A DNA stretch of 33,222 bases from the NCBI RefSeq assembly GCF_000308415.1, contig NZ_BAFS01000197.1, positions 1 to 33,222 of the forward strand, in the 5' to 3' direction. Made by a program: the position numbers and the translations under genes. The notes below the pieces were generated by a model that made no database searches, was not told the DNA's origin, and was given only the letters and a program-made list of their open reading frames with translations. Of the stretch, positions 25,437 to 32,741 are shown one piece after another. Each line of letters starts with the position of its first letter. Position 1 is the stretch's first letter. The stretch is from Nocardia asiatica NBRC 100129. GTDB lineage: Bacteria; Actinomycetota; Actinomycetes; Mycobacteriales; Mycobacteriaceae.

Positions 25437-26186
25437 TCAGGCGGACTGCGTGGCCCCGTTCTTCTTGCGCGCGATGTCTTCCAGCGCCGCAAGGTATTCG
25501 GCCCGCTGCTCGGCTCCCGCCTCCCAGACCGCCTTGCGGTTCTTGACCACCTTGGCCGGTGCGCCGACGGCGATGCTGTAGTCCGGGATCTCGCCCTTGA
25601 CCACGGCGTGCGCGCCGAGCACGCAGCCGCGCCCGACGCGGGTCTCGCGCAGCACCGTCACCTTGGCGGCGATCCAGGTGTCGGGGCCGATGCGGACCGG
25701 GCTCTTCACGATGCCCTGGTCCTTGATCGGGACGTTGATGTCGTCCATCTTGTGGTCGAAGTCGCAGATGTAGCACCAGTCGGCGACCAGGGTCGATTCC
25801 CCGATCTCGATGTCGAGGTAGGTGTTGACGACGTTGTCCTTGCCGAACACCACCTTGTCGCCGATGCGCAGCGAGCCTTCGTGGCAGCGGATCGCGTTGC
25901 CGTCGCCGATGTGCACCCAGCGGCCGATCTCCATCCGGCTCAACTCCGGGGTCGCGTGGATCTCCACACGGCGGCCGAGGAAGACCATGCCGCGCAGGAC
26001 GATGTGCGGGTTGGCCAGGCGGAACTTGAACAGCCGGTAGTAGCGCACCAGATACCAGGGCGTGTACGCCCGGTTCGCGAGCACCCAGCGCAGCGACGCC
26101 GGCGTCAGAAAACGCGCCTGACGCGGATCCCGGCGGCGCGATCCCCGCCAGCGCGAGCGCAACGGTGCGCCCCACATGCTCGTCAC
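25437..26186 (-). CDS. Hexapeptide-repeat acyltransferase (Rv3034c-like)
   Basis: The 249-aa protein has a left-handed beta-helix made of hexapeptide repeats (for example IGDKVVFGKDNVVNTYLDIE-type turns, then IGPDTWIAAKVTV, VLGAHAVVKGEI and SIAVGAPAKVV). The catalytic His lies in DFDHKMDD, as in maltose/galactoside acetyltransferases. The N-terminal 70 residues are basic. GTG 26186 has AGGAGA upstream at eight bases, which beats the ATG three codons later. Gene type and place match Rv3034c, proposed to acylate methylglucose polysaccharide. It is divergent from the lipoprotein gene. Confidence 0.85.
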   Translation of the reverse strand: MTSMWGAPLRSRWRGSRRRDPRQARFLTPASLRWVLANRAYTPWYLVRYYRLFKFRLANPHIVLRGMVFLGRRVEIHATPELSRMEIGRWVHIGDGNAIRCHEGSLRIGDKVVFGKDNVVNTYLDIEIGESTLVADWCYICDFDHKMDDINVPIKDQGIVKSPVRIGPDTWIAAKVTVLRETRVGRGCVLGAHAVVKGEIPDYSIAVGAPAKVVKNRKAVWEAGAEQRAEYLAALEDIARKKNGATQSA

Positions 26187-26303
26187 GAACGGCTCTCCTG
26201 TCGTGGTCCTACCGGCCGTCGCCCGCCTCGGCGGCGACGGATAGAGCCTATCGCCCGGGACGACGGCCGCGACGAGCACCCGCGACGACAACACCGGGAC
26301 GCG

Positions 26304-26332
26304 TTCACCCGCGCGCGGACCTCCCGTACAGT
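26304..26332 (+). promoter_or_regulatory. Candidate sigma-A-type promoter for the beta-propeller lipoprotein gene
   Basis: TTCACC (26304-26309) and TACAGT (26327-26332) are separated by 17 bp. TACAGT fits the actinobacterial TAnnnT -10 box, and the -35 box is close to TTGACR. It lies 58 bp before the GTG start. Prediction only. Confidence 0.4.
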
Positions 26333-26389
26333 GACTCCTGCGCCGGAGACGGCGACGGCGAACGCCAACGACGAACAGGAGTACGGCAG

Positions 26390-27718
26390 GTGCGAAGCGG
26401 CGGCGTACTGGCTACTTCCATGTGGCGACCGTCCCGGAAACGTGCCGCGGCCGTGCTGGCCGCGGTCGGCGCGCTGGCATTGACCGGCTGCGGCACCGAC
26501 TACGACGACATCACCGTCGGCACCGGCAAGGGCTGGACCGCCGCCTACCACGACGGTCGCAACAGCGGCGCCAGCCCGGTCAGCGGATCGCAGAAGATCG
26601 CGCTGAACTGGTCGCGCCCGGTCGGCGGCCCGATCGCGCAGCCGATCACCCTCGGTCCCGACAGCCAGCTGTTCGTCACCACGCGCCTGCCGAACTGTTC
26701 CATCTTCTCCTTCCAGATGGCCACCGGCCGCAAACGGTTCTGCAACGCGATGGGGCCGAGCGCGATCGCCGCGCCGTCGGCGGTCGACTGGATGACCAAC
26801 GTCTACGTCGGCGACGACAGCAAGGTGATCTCGTTCAACTACCTGGGCCAGCCGCGGTGGGCCACCCCCGTCGCGGGAACGCCGGTCTCGGTGCAGTTCA
26901 CCGGCGACGGAAAGTTGCTCACCGTCACCCAATCCGGCCAGGTCGACGTGCTCTCGCGGCAGACGGGCGAGCGGACGGTTCCCACCGTGCAACTGCTCGG
27001 CGAGCCGGACTTCCTCGCCAACGCCGGCCTCACCTGGCCCGACTCGGGCCAGGGACTGGCCGACTGCGCCGCCGGAGGGCCGCAGTGTCCCGTCGCGAAC
27101 ATCTCCCCGATCGACACCGCCAGCGGCCGCTTCTACGTGACGCTGTGGCAGCCGGGGCGCCCCGCCGCGGCCGTGGTCGCGCTGCGCTACGCCGACGGCG
27201 AGATCGAGCAGCAGTGGCGCGCCGAACTGCTGGAGCGCGGCAGCGCGACCAGCCCGGCCCTGTCCGCCGACGGCGGCACCCTCTACGTCGGCGACAACAG
27301 CGATCGGCTGATCGCCCTCGACACCGCCGACGGACGGACCAAGTGGGTGCGCCGGATGGAGTGGACACCGCGCGGCGGTATCTCGGTCGCCGGTGACGGC
27401 CTGATCATCCCGTCCGGCGACGACGGCCACCTGCTCGCACTGCGAGACACCGGCGACGCGGTCGAAACCGTCTGGGAGCGAAAAGATCTCGCGATCCGCG
27501 GTCCCGTGGCGCAGGCGACCGGCGGCACCGGCTACGCCACCGCGGCGATCGGCGACGGCCTGAACCTCGTCACCTTCGACACGCGCACCGGGGACACCCT
27601 CGATTCCGACGTCCTGCCCGGCGCGAAAGGGACCGTCACCGGCACATCGATCGGCGCGAAGGGCGAGGTCGTGGTAGCCACCCGCATCGGCGAGATCTTC
27701 GCGTTCGAACCGGAGTAG
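26390..27718 (+). CDS. PQQ-type beta-propeller lipoprotein (Rv3035-like)
   Basis: The 442-aa protein begins with a lipoprotein signal: basic RPSRKR, then a hydrophobic AAAVLAAVGALALTGC ending in a lipobox with Cys34. It should be anchored at the outer face of the membrane. The mature part consists of repeated beta-propeller blades (RFYVTLWQPG, GGTLYVGDNSDRLIALDTADG, GDGLIIPSGDDGHLLALRD, GEVVVATRIGEIFAFEPE). These are PQQ-like repeats that usually serve as a scaffold rather than an enzyme. GTG 26390 has AGGAG eight bases upstream. ATG 26420 is an alternative. It corresponds to Rv3035 by order. Partner unknown. Confidence 0.85.
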   Translation: MRSGGVLATSMWRPSRKRAAAVLAAVGALALTGCGTDYDDITVGTGKGWTAAYHDGRNSGASPVSGSQKIALNWSRPVGGPIAQPITLGPDSQLFVTTRLPNCSIFSFQMATGRKRFCNAMGPSAIAAPSAVDWMTNVYVGDDSKVISFNYLGQPRWATPVAGTPVSVQFTGDGKLLTVTQSGQVDVLSRQTGERTVPTVQLLGEPDFLANAGLTWPDSGQGLADCAAGGPQCPVANISPIDTASGRFYVTLWQPGRPAAAVVALRYADGEIEQQWRAELLERGSATSPALSADGGTLYVGDNSDRLIALDTADGRTKWVRRMEWTPRGGISVAGDGLIIPSGDDGHLLALRDTGDAVETVWERKDLAIRGPVAQATGGTGYATAAIGDGLNLVTFDTRTGDTLDSDVLPGAKGTVTGTSIGAKGEVVVATRIGEIFAFEPE

Positions 27719-27793
27719 CACTCGGTGTGGCTCGCCGCAGGCGGTAGAGTCGCATCGATCTTGTAGTCGGGATGGGGTTCACCGGGGGGAATC

Positions 27794-28393
27794 ATGGCGA
27801 AGGGCGAGATCCTCGCGCAGCTCGGCACAGCGACGCTGGTCGCGTTCACCTTGCTCGCGACTACCGCCGCCTGCGATCACACGGTCGACGGGCATCCGGC
27901 GGCGGTGCCGCAAAGCTCCGGTGCCGCGACCACACCGGCGAAGGCGGCCGACGAGCCGTTCGCAGAACACGCCGTGGCGGACGAATGCGTTCTCAGTGGT
28001 GCGGAGATCAGCGCGCTCGCGGAGGTGAGCCTGAAAGACGGGCAGGACACCAGCACCAAGCGCAGTGACGGTTCCTATGGCCGGAGCTGCAACTATTACC
28101 TCACCGCCGGTGGCGTCCTGTCCTTCACCGCGTCCATCAAGGTGCTGCGGCCGCAAGAGGGTCCGGTCACGGAGGCGACCATCGCGCGGCTGACGACGCC
28201 GACCACGCGCACCCTCCCGGGGATCGGGCGAGCGGTCCTCGTCGAAGCGAAGCCCGACTTCCCGCAGGCATGGGTCCTCACCGACCGGTTCGCCGTCCGC
28301 ATCTTCCTCGTCGGCAGCAATCTGACCGGCCCGCCGACCGACCAGCGCTGGGCGGCCGCCGCAAGGTTGGTAGTCGCGAAACTGCCGGCGTAA
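27794..28393 (+). CDS. Putative lipoprotein (DUF3558-like?)
   Basis: The 199-aa product has an N-terminal hydrophobic segment (ILAQLGTATLVAFTLLATTA) ending in AAC, a plausible lipobox with Cys27, followed by a low-complexity linker rich in Ala, Pro and Thr. The mature domain has paired cysteines (ECVLSGAEI and RSCNYYL) and a final FAVRIFLVGSN strand. This layout recalls DUF3558-type lipoproteins common in Nocardia, but the match is by impression. ATG 27794 follows a G-rich site (GGGGGGAA). It is 75 bp after the propeller gene on the same strand and convergent with the THUMP-like gene. Confidence 0.65.
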   Translation: MAKGEILAQLGTATLVAFTLLATTAACDHTVDGHPAAVPQSSGAATTPAKAADEPFAEHAVADECVLSGAEISALAEVSLKDGQDTSTKRSDGSYGRSCNYYLTAGGVLSFTASIKVLRPQEGPVTEATIARLTTPTTRTLPGIGRAVLVEAKPDFPQAWVLTDRFAVRIFLVGSNLTGPPTDQRWAAAARLVVAKLPA

Positions 28394-28412
28394 GCACATT
28401 TCCACCCGATGG

Positions 28413-29636
28413 TCACGGCGTGGAACAGAGGAATACCGTCGCGGCGCGGCCGATGCGAGTGATCACCAGCGTGTGCGGTCGGGCGCCGCGCGGTTTGAGA
28501 CGCGAACGGAGGGCGTCCGGGTCGACGTCGACGCCACGGACGAGGATTTCGAGCGGACCGCAGTCGCGGCGATGGAGTTCGGCGCGCAGGGACTTCTCGC
28601 GGAAGTCCATGCGGTCGAGGATGCGGAAGCCACGAACCCCGTCCGGCACCGTGTCGCCGGTGAGGTAGGCGATGCGGGGATCCAATTGCCACAGACCGTA
28701 TCTGGACGCGAAATGGCGGACGAGACCGGCGCGTACGACAGCGCCGTCCGGATCGATGATCCACTCCCCCGGCGCGCGCGTGTCGATGTCGTCGGGTTCG
28801 GCGTCGGTGATGGTCCACGCGGCTCCCTTGGACGAGAGCACCGTCGCGCGGCGGGTGACACCGGCCTCGGCGAGTCCCGTGGACCACAGGCACGCCTCCC
28901 GCACCGAACCGTCGAGCGAGACCACCTCCACCTCACCGGACCAGCCGAGGCGATCGAAATCCAGACCGGGAGCGCATTTCACGGCGAGGTCGCGGCCGGG
29001 GTAGGCCGCGAGCAGGTCCGGCAGCGGCGGGCTCAGTTTGGCCGGGTCGTGGGTGCGGCGGCCGTCGGAACGCCGAGCCGGGTCGGCGATGACCACGGTG
29101 TCGCGACTGCTCGGGCGCAGCGCGTCCGCTCTGACCAGCAGCACGTTCCCGGTTCGCCCCAAAGGTTCAGTGGCGGACGCGAGCGAATCCGAATCGCCGC
29201 CGCCGAGCCGGTGCGTCCCCAGGTTGTGCGCGGCGATCGCCAACCGCACCTCGTCCAGATCGCTGCCGAGCACGGCCGGGCACACCCGGGCCAGCTCGAC
29301 TAGTTCGGCTCCGATCGAGCAGGTGACGTCGTGCACCGCCCGTCCCGCCAGCCGTGCGGCACGCTGCCGCGCCACCGGCGTCGGGGTGGCCTGCTGTAGC
29401 GCGTCGTCGGTGAACAGCCACTGTTCGGCGTCGAGGAGTTTCGCGGCGGCCCTGCGCCGCAAACGCACGGTCTCGATCAGGGCCGCGGCCCGGTCGCCGT
29501 GCGCGCGGCGCACCCGCTCCAGATCGCGCAGGTGCGTCGCCGCGGTCAGCGGCAACAGGTTCACCTCGGTCAGCGCGGACCGGCCGGCCACGCCTGCCAG
29601 GTACCGCACATCGTCCTGGGAGAAGCGATAACTCAC
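28413..29636 (-). CDS. THUMP-like SAM-dependent methyltransferase (Rv3037c-like)
   Basis: The 407-aa protein has an N-terminal helical domain (FSQDDVRYLAG, then the basic RRRAAAKLL), a class I methyltransferase core with motif I VHDVTCSIGAELVELA and SDLDEVRLAIAAHNL, and a motif IV VVIADPARRSDGRR. The C-terminal THUMP-like domain includes FRILDRMDF and KPRGARPHTLVITR. Such proteins are suspected RNA methyltransferases, while the M. tuberculosis counterpart Rv3037c has been listed with the methylglucose polysaccharide genes. Either role is open. The GTG start at 29636 has GGGGAG five bases upstream and overlaps the stop of a 71-aa ORF as TAGTG. Confidence 0.85.
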   Translation of the reverse strand: MSYRFSQDDVRYLAGVAGRSALTEVNLLPLTAATHLRDLERVRRAHGDRAAALIETVRLRRRAAAKLLDAEQWLFTDDALQQATPTPVARQRAARLAGRAVHDVTCSIGAELVELARVCPAVLGSDLDEVRLAIAAHNLGTHRLGGGDSDSLASATEPLGRTGNVLLVRADALRPSSRDTVVIADPARRSDGRRTHDPAKLSPPLPDLLAAYPGRDLAVKCAPGLDFDRLGWSGEVEVVSLDGSVREACLWSTGLAEAGVTRRATVLSSKGAAWTITDAEPDDIDTRAPGEWIIDPDGAVVRAGLVRHFASRYGLWQLDPRIAYLTGDTVPDGVRGFRILDRMDFREKSLRAELHRRDCGPLEILVRGVDVDPDALRSRLKPRGARPHTLVITRIGRAATVFLCSTP

Positions 29637-29851
29637 TACCGCTCCCCCGCGGACTTTCGCGCCGCATCGATACACCTGATTGCGGCGATCGCTACCGCGC
29701 CGACGGCGATCCCACGAGGTTTCGCCCGCTCACCGATTCGGCGGCCGCCCATCTCCGCGTGCCGGAACGGGAACGACGCCGGAGACCGGCTTACGTCGAA
29801 CCCGGCGGCACGGTCGGCGCCGCCGAGGTCGAAAAGGGTGTCGCGACCCAC
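29636..29851 (-). CDS. Possible 71-aa protein linking two methyltransferase genes
   Basis: This ORF exactly fills the gap between two methyltransferase genes. Its GTG start overlaps the upstream stop as TAGTG (29849-29853), and its own TAG overlaps the downstream GTG in the same way (29634-29638). Two such junctions are unlikely by chance and suggest a coupled chain. The product has a basic middle (GGRRIGERAKPRG), a short hydrophobic run GIAVGAVAIAAIRC (47-60) and a charged end, so it could be a small membrane-associated protein. GGAAAG precedes the start. Third-position GC looks lower than in the neighbours, which tempers confidence. No homologue is recognised. Confidence 0.5.
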   Translation of the reverse strand: MGRDTLFDLGGADRAAGFDVSRSPASFPFRHAEMGGRRIGERAKPRGIAVGAVAIAAIRCIDAARKSAGER

Positions 29852-30828
29852 TACTTTCCGGCGGAGCTCGGCTTCACGCCGGTGATCATGGCGTTGTAGA
29901 AGAACTGGCGCGGAACCACGCGGCGCATGACGTTCTCGTCCACCCAGCTCAGTCCCAGCCAGGCGCGGTACATCGCCATCCGGTAGCGCCAGGTGAGCTT
30001 CTCGGCGGGCACGGCCGCCTCGAAGGTGCGCACCGGCCAGCCCCACAGCGCGGCCGCGAATTCCTCCGTCTTCGCCGACACCTCGACAGCGCCCGCCGAG
30101 CGGGCCATCGCCTCCAGGTCACGCGGATCGAAGGTGTGCAGGTCGACGACCGCTTCCAGGGCCGCCGCGCGCGAAGACTCGTCCAGTTCCTCCTGCGGGC
30201 GCCGCCAGTCGCTCAGCATCGGCAGCTTGGTCACCGTGGTGGTGGCCTTCCAGGTGATCCGGCCCAGCCAGCGGGCGTAGAAATTGCCCACCGTGGTCGG
30301 CTCGCCGGCGAAGACGAAGCGCCCGCCCGGCTTGAGCACGCGCAGGCACTCCTTGAGCGCCAGCTCGACATCCGGGATGTGGTGCAGCACGGCGTGGCCG
30401 ACCACCAGATCGAAAGTGTCGTCCTCGTAGGGGATCGTCTCCGCGTCGGCGACCCGGCCGTCCACGTCCAGCCCGAGATTCTGCGCGTTGCGCAGCGCGA
30501 CCTTCACCATGCCCGGCGACAGATCGGTGACCGAACCGGACTTCGCCACGCCACCCTGCATCAGGTTCAGCAGGAAGAACCCGGTACCACAGCCCAGTTC
30601 GAGCGCCTTGCCATAGGGCAGCGGCGCGGGACCCACGGCCGCGTCGAACCGGCCGCGCGCGTATTCGATACAGCGCTCGTCATAGGAGATGGACCATTTG
30701 TCGTCATAGGTCTCGGCTTCCCAGTCGTGGTAGAGAACCTGGGCCAGCTTCGTATCCTTGAGCGCTGCTTCGACCTCTGCCTCGGTGGCGTGCGGGTTCG
30801 GCGCGGGGTCGTCGGGACGTACCGTCAT
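29851..30828 (-). CDS. Class I SAM-dependent methyltransferase (Rv3038c-like)
   Basis: The 325-aa protein has the motif I ALELGCGTGFFLLNL, the motif II region VTDLSPGMVKVA, and DLVVGHAVLHHIPDVE with LRVLKPGGRF after it. This is the UbiE/Coq5-like methyltransferase pattern. The C-terminal part (RYRMAMYRAWLGLSW, RQFFYNAMITG) is aromatic and may help bind a lipid. The substrate is unknown. ATG 30828 is used; a TTG three codons upstream (30837) is less likely. It is 37 bp after the hydratase gene in the same direction. Confidence 0.85.
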   Translation of the reverse strand: MTVRPDDPAPNPHATEAEVEAALKDTKLAQVLYHDWEAETYDDKWSISYDERCIEYARGRFDAAVGPAPLPYGKALELGCGTGFFLLNLMQGGVAKSGSVTDLSPGMVKVALRNAQNLGLDVDGRVADAETIPYEDDTFDLVVGHAVLHHIPDVELALKECLRVLKPGGRFVFAGEPTTVGNFYARWLGRITWKATTTVTKLPMLSDWRRPQEELDESSRAAALEAVVDLHTFDPRDLEAMARSAGAVEVSAKTEEFAAALWGWPVRTFEAAVPAEKLTWRYRMAMYRAWLGLSWVDENVMRRVVPRQFFYNAMITGVKPSSAGK

Positions 30829-30865
30829 GGTCGGCAAGCCTACCCAAATCCCCAGTTGACGCCTG

Positions 30866-31642
30866 CTATCGCCCCACGAATTCCGCCGACCCCGGACCGT
30901 CGGCCAAATAGGAACCTGTTCCTATCAGGCGATCTTGCGTCGTGAACAGGCCCGACCACTCGCCGCGGGCCCGATCGAGGCCGTGCGGACCGGCTTCGAA
31001 CACCGCCTTCGCGGCCGCCAGCGCGCGGGCCGGACCGTCGGCGAACTGCCGCGCCCACCGCATCGCGGCGGTGTACACGTCGTCCGGCGCGACGACCTCG
31101 TCGACCAGGCCGAGCGCCTTCGCCTCTTCCGCTTCGACGAAGCGACCGGTGTAGACGAGGTCCTTCGCCGGGCCCGGCCCGATCAGCAGAGCCAGCCGAC
31201 GGATGCCCGCGAGCGGGATCAGGCCGGTCTTGATCTGCGGAAGGCCCAGCTTGACGTTGTCACCGATGACGCGGCGGTCCGCGCCCAAGGCCAGCTCCAG
31301 CCCGCCGCCGAGGCAGTAGCCGCTGATCGCCGCGACGGTGGGCTGCGGAATCCGGGCCAGGCAGCCGAGGGCGTGCTGGAGATCGGCCGCCATGGCGGCG
31401 GCCTGCTCGCTCCCCAGATCGAACAATTCGGCCACGTCGTCGCCCGCCGAGAACACCCGTTCGTCGCCGTACACGACCACCGCGGCGACACCCTCGTCCG
31501 CGGCGACGGCGTCCGCCGCCTCGGCCAGCTCGCGCACCAGCTGCACGTTCAGCAAGTTCATCGGCGGGCGGGCGATCCGGAGGACGGCCACGCCCCGCGC
31601 GGCATCACCCTCCGGCAGCTCCAGGGTCACGAATTCGGCCAT
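30866..31642 (-). CDS. echA17: Enoyl-CoA hydratase/isomerase family protein (EchA17-like)
   Basis: The 258-aa crotonase-fold protein has the oxyanion-hole segments VFSAGDDV (63-70) and GYCLGGGLELAL (108-119). The first catalytic glutamate of hydratases is present (Glu116). The second, normally in a QPEI-type sequence, is replaced by Gln136 in LPQIKTG, and the following GxG segment is altered to LIPLAG. True hydratase activity is therefore doubtful. ATG 31642 is at the start of the domain, while the open frame continues upstream only through the 75-bp tandem repeat. No clear ribosome-binding site is seen. The symbol is taken from the M. tuberculosis gene at the same place (Rv3039c). Confidence 0.85.
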   Translation of the reverse strand: MAEFVTLELPEGDAARGVAVLRIARPPMNLLNVQLVRELAEAADAVAADEGVAAVVVYGDERVFSAGDDVAELFDLGSEQAAAMAADLQHALGCLARIPQPTVAAISGYCLGGGLELALGADRRVIGDNVKLGLPQIKTGLIPLAGIRRLALLIGPGPAKDLVYTGRFVEAEEAKALGLVDEVVAPDDVYTAAMRWARQFADGPARALAAAKAVFEAGPHGLDRARGEWSGLFTTQDRLIGTGSYLADGPGSAEFVGR

Positions 31643-31670
31643 GGGAGGCCACGCTACCGGGTGGGCACCG

Positions 31671-31855
31671 GCGTGAGCGGTCAGGCCCGGAGGCGGTAGC
31701 GCAGCGTCACCACACAGGGCCCCGCACACGCCGAAAAACGACACAGCGTGAGCGGTCAGGCCCGGAGGCGGTAGCGCAGCGTCACCACGCAGGGCCCAGC
31801 ACACGCCAACAAACCACACAGCGTGAGCGGTCAGGCCCGGAGGCGGCAGCGCGGC
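31671..31855. repeat. 75-bp tandem repeat, about 2.5 copies
   Basis: Units begin GCGTGAGCGGTCAGGCCCGG at 31671, 31746 and 31821, giving an exact 75-bp period. Units one and two differ at a handful of bases. The third is cut short at about 31855, next to the Nudix stop at 31861. The array fills the gap between the Nudix and hydratase genes. Because 75 is a multiple of three, it makes a spurious repetitive open frame on the minus strand. No protein or RNA role is evident. Confidence 0.9.
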
Positions 31856-31860
31856 AACAT

Positions 31861-32700
31861 TCAGGGGCGCGCGGATCCTTTGAGCCGTCCGGGGTCAGGG
31901 AGGTCGGCGAAGTAGCGCTCGTTGTCCGGGAAGGACAGCAACCGCTTGCCGTCCAGGTCGGCCAGGACCGGCATGATCGGATCGATCGCGGGCTGCGCGG
32001 CCAGGATGTCGGCGGTGGACCGGAACGCACCGAGCGCGACCAGTTGCGACCAGGTCGGCGGCAGCAGCACGTCGGCGCCCGAGCGCCAGCGGTCCAGCGC
32101 CTCGGCGGGGGTGCTCCACTGCACCTGCGCCGCCTCGGAGGTGGCGCCGTCGGCCAGCTGCCCCTCCGGCAGCACCGCCACGAAGAACCGGGTGTCGTAC
32201 CGGCGCGGCTCGATGACTGGCGTGATCCAATTCGCCCACGGCCGCAGCAGGTCCGCGCGCAGCACGAGCTTCTCTTCGGCGAGGAACGACGCCAGCGACA
32301 GTTCCCTGCGCTCCAGCCTGCCGCGGGCGTCCCGGTACCGGGTGGTGTCGGAGACGACGCTGTCGTCGGCCGGACCGGCCAGCAGCACGCCGCATTCTTC
32401 GAACGTCTCCCGGACGGCCGCGCAGACCAGCGCCTTGGCCCTGGCCTCGGTGGTGGCGAACCGCTCGGCCCACCAGGCGGGTTCGGGCCCGGCCCAGGCG
32501 ATGTCCGCGGTCCCGTCGGAGGGATCGACGCCGCCGCCGGGGAACACGGTCATGCCCGCGGCGAACGCCATGGCGCCCACCCGGCGTTGCAGGAAGATCT
32601 CCGGCCCGTCGGCCCCGTCGCGCACCAGCATCACCGTCGACGCGTCCTTGATCGGCGGGGCCGGTTGCTGAGAGTCTGCCTGCGCTGCTGTCTCACTCAC
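31861..32700 (-). CDS. NUDT19-type Nudix hydrolase (Rv3040c-like)
   Basis: The 279-aa protein has a split Nudix box: GGGVDPSDG (55-63) is followed, after an insertion of about 30 residues, by AVRETFEECGVLL (95-107). This spacing is typical of the NUDT19/NUDT7-type branch, some of which cleave coenzyme A and acyl-CoA to phosphopantetheine compounds. Its neighbour encodes an enoyl-CoA hydratase-like protein, so a CoA-related substrate is plausible but inferred. The GTG start at 32700 (VSETAAQ) fits the domain, which begins with STVMLVRDG. A short G-rich stretch lies upstream. Confidence 0.87.
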   Translation of the reverse strand: MSETAAQADSQQPAPPIKDASTVMLVRDGADGPEIFLQRRVGAMAFAAGMTVFPGGGVDPSDGTADIAWAGPEPAWWAERFATTEARAKALVCAAVRETFEECGVLLAGPADDSVVSDTTRYRDARGRLERRELSLASFLAEEKLVLRADLLRPWANWITPVIEPRRYDTRFFVAVLPEGQLADGATSEAAQVQWSTPAEALDRWRSGADVLLPPTWSQLVALGAFRSTADILAAQPAIDPIMPVLADLDGKRLLSFPDNERYFADLPDPGRLKGSARP

Positions 32701-32741
32701 CCTTGCACCCTAACGCGCGCTTGGTAAGCGACCGCATGCCC

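Noticed and set aside
25390..26175. N-terminal extension of the DUF1697 protein
   Set aside because: It is an out-of-frame shadow of the hexapeptide acyltransferase; DUF1697 proteins start at the MTAYAALLRG segment.
31643..31819. N-terminal extension of the enoyl-CoA hydratase through the tandem repeat
   Set aside because: The residues come from the 75-bp repeat, and the crotonase domain starts at the internal Met.
31671..31855. CRISPR array
   Set aside because: The units are adjacent 75-bp direct repeats without unique spacers, and no cas gene is present.
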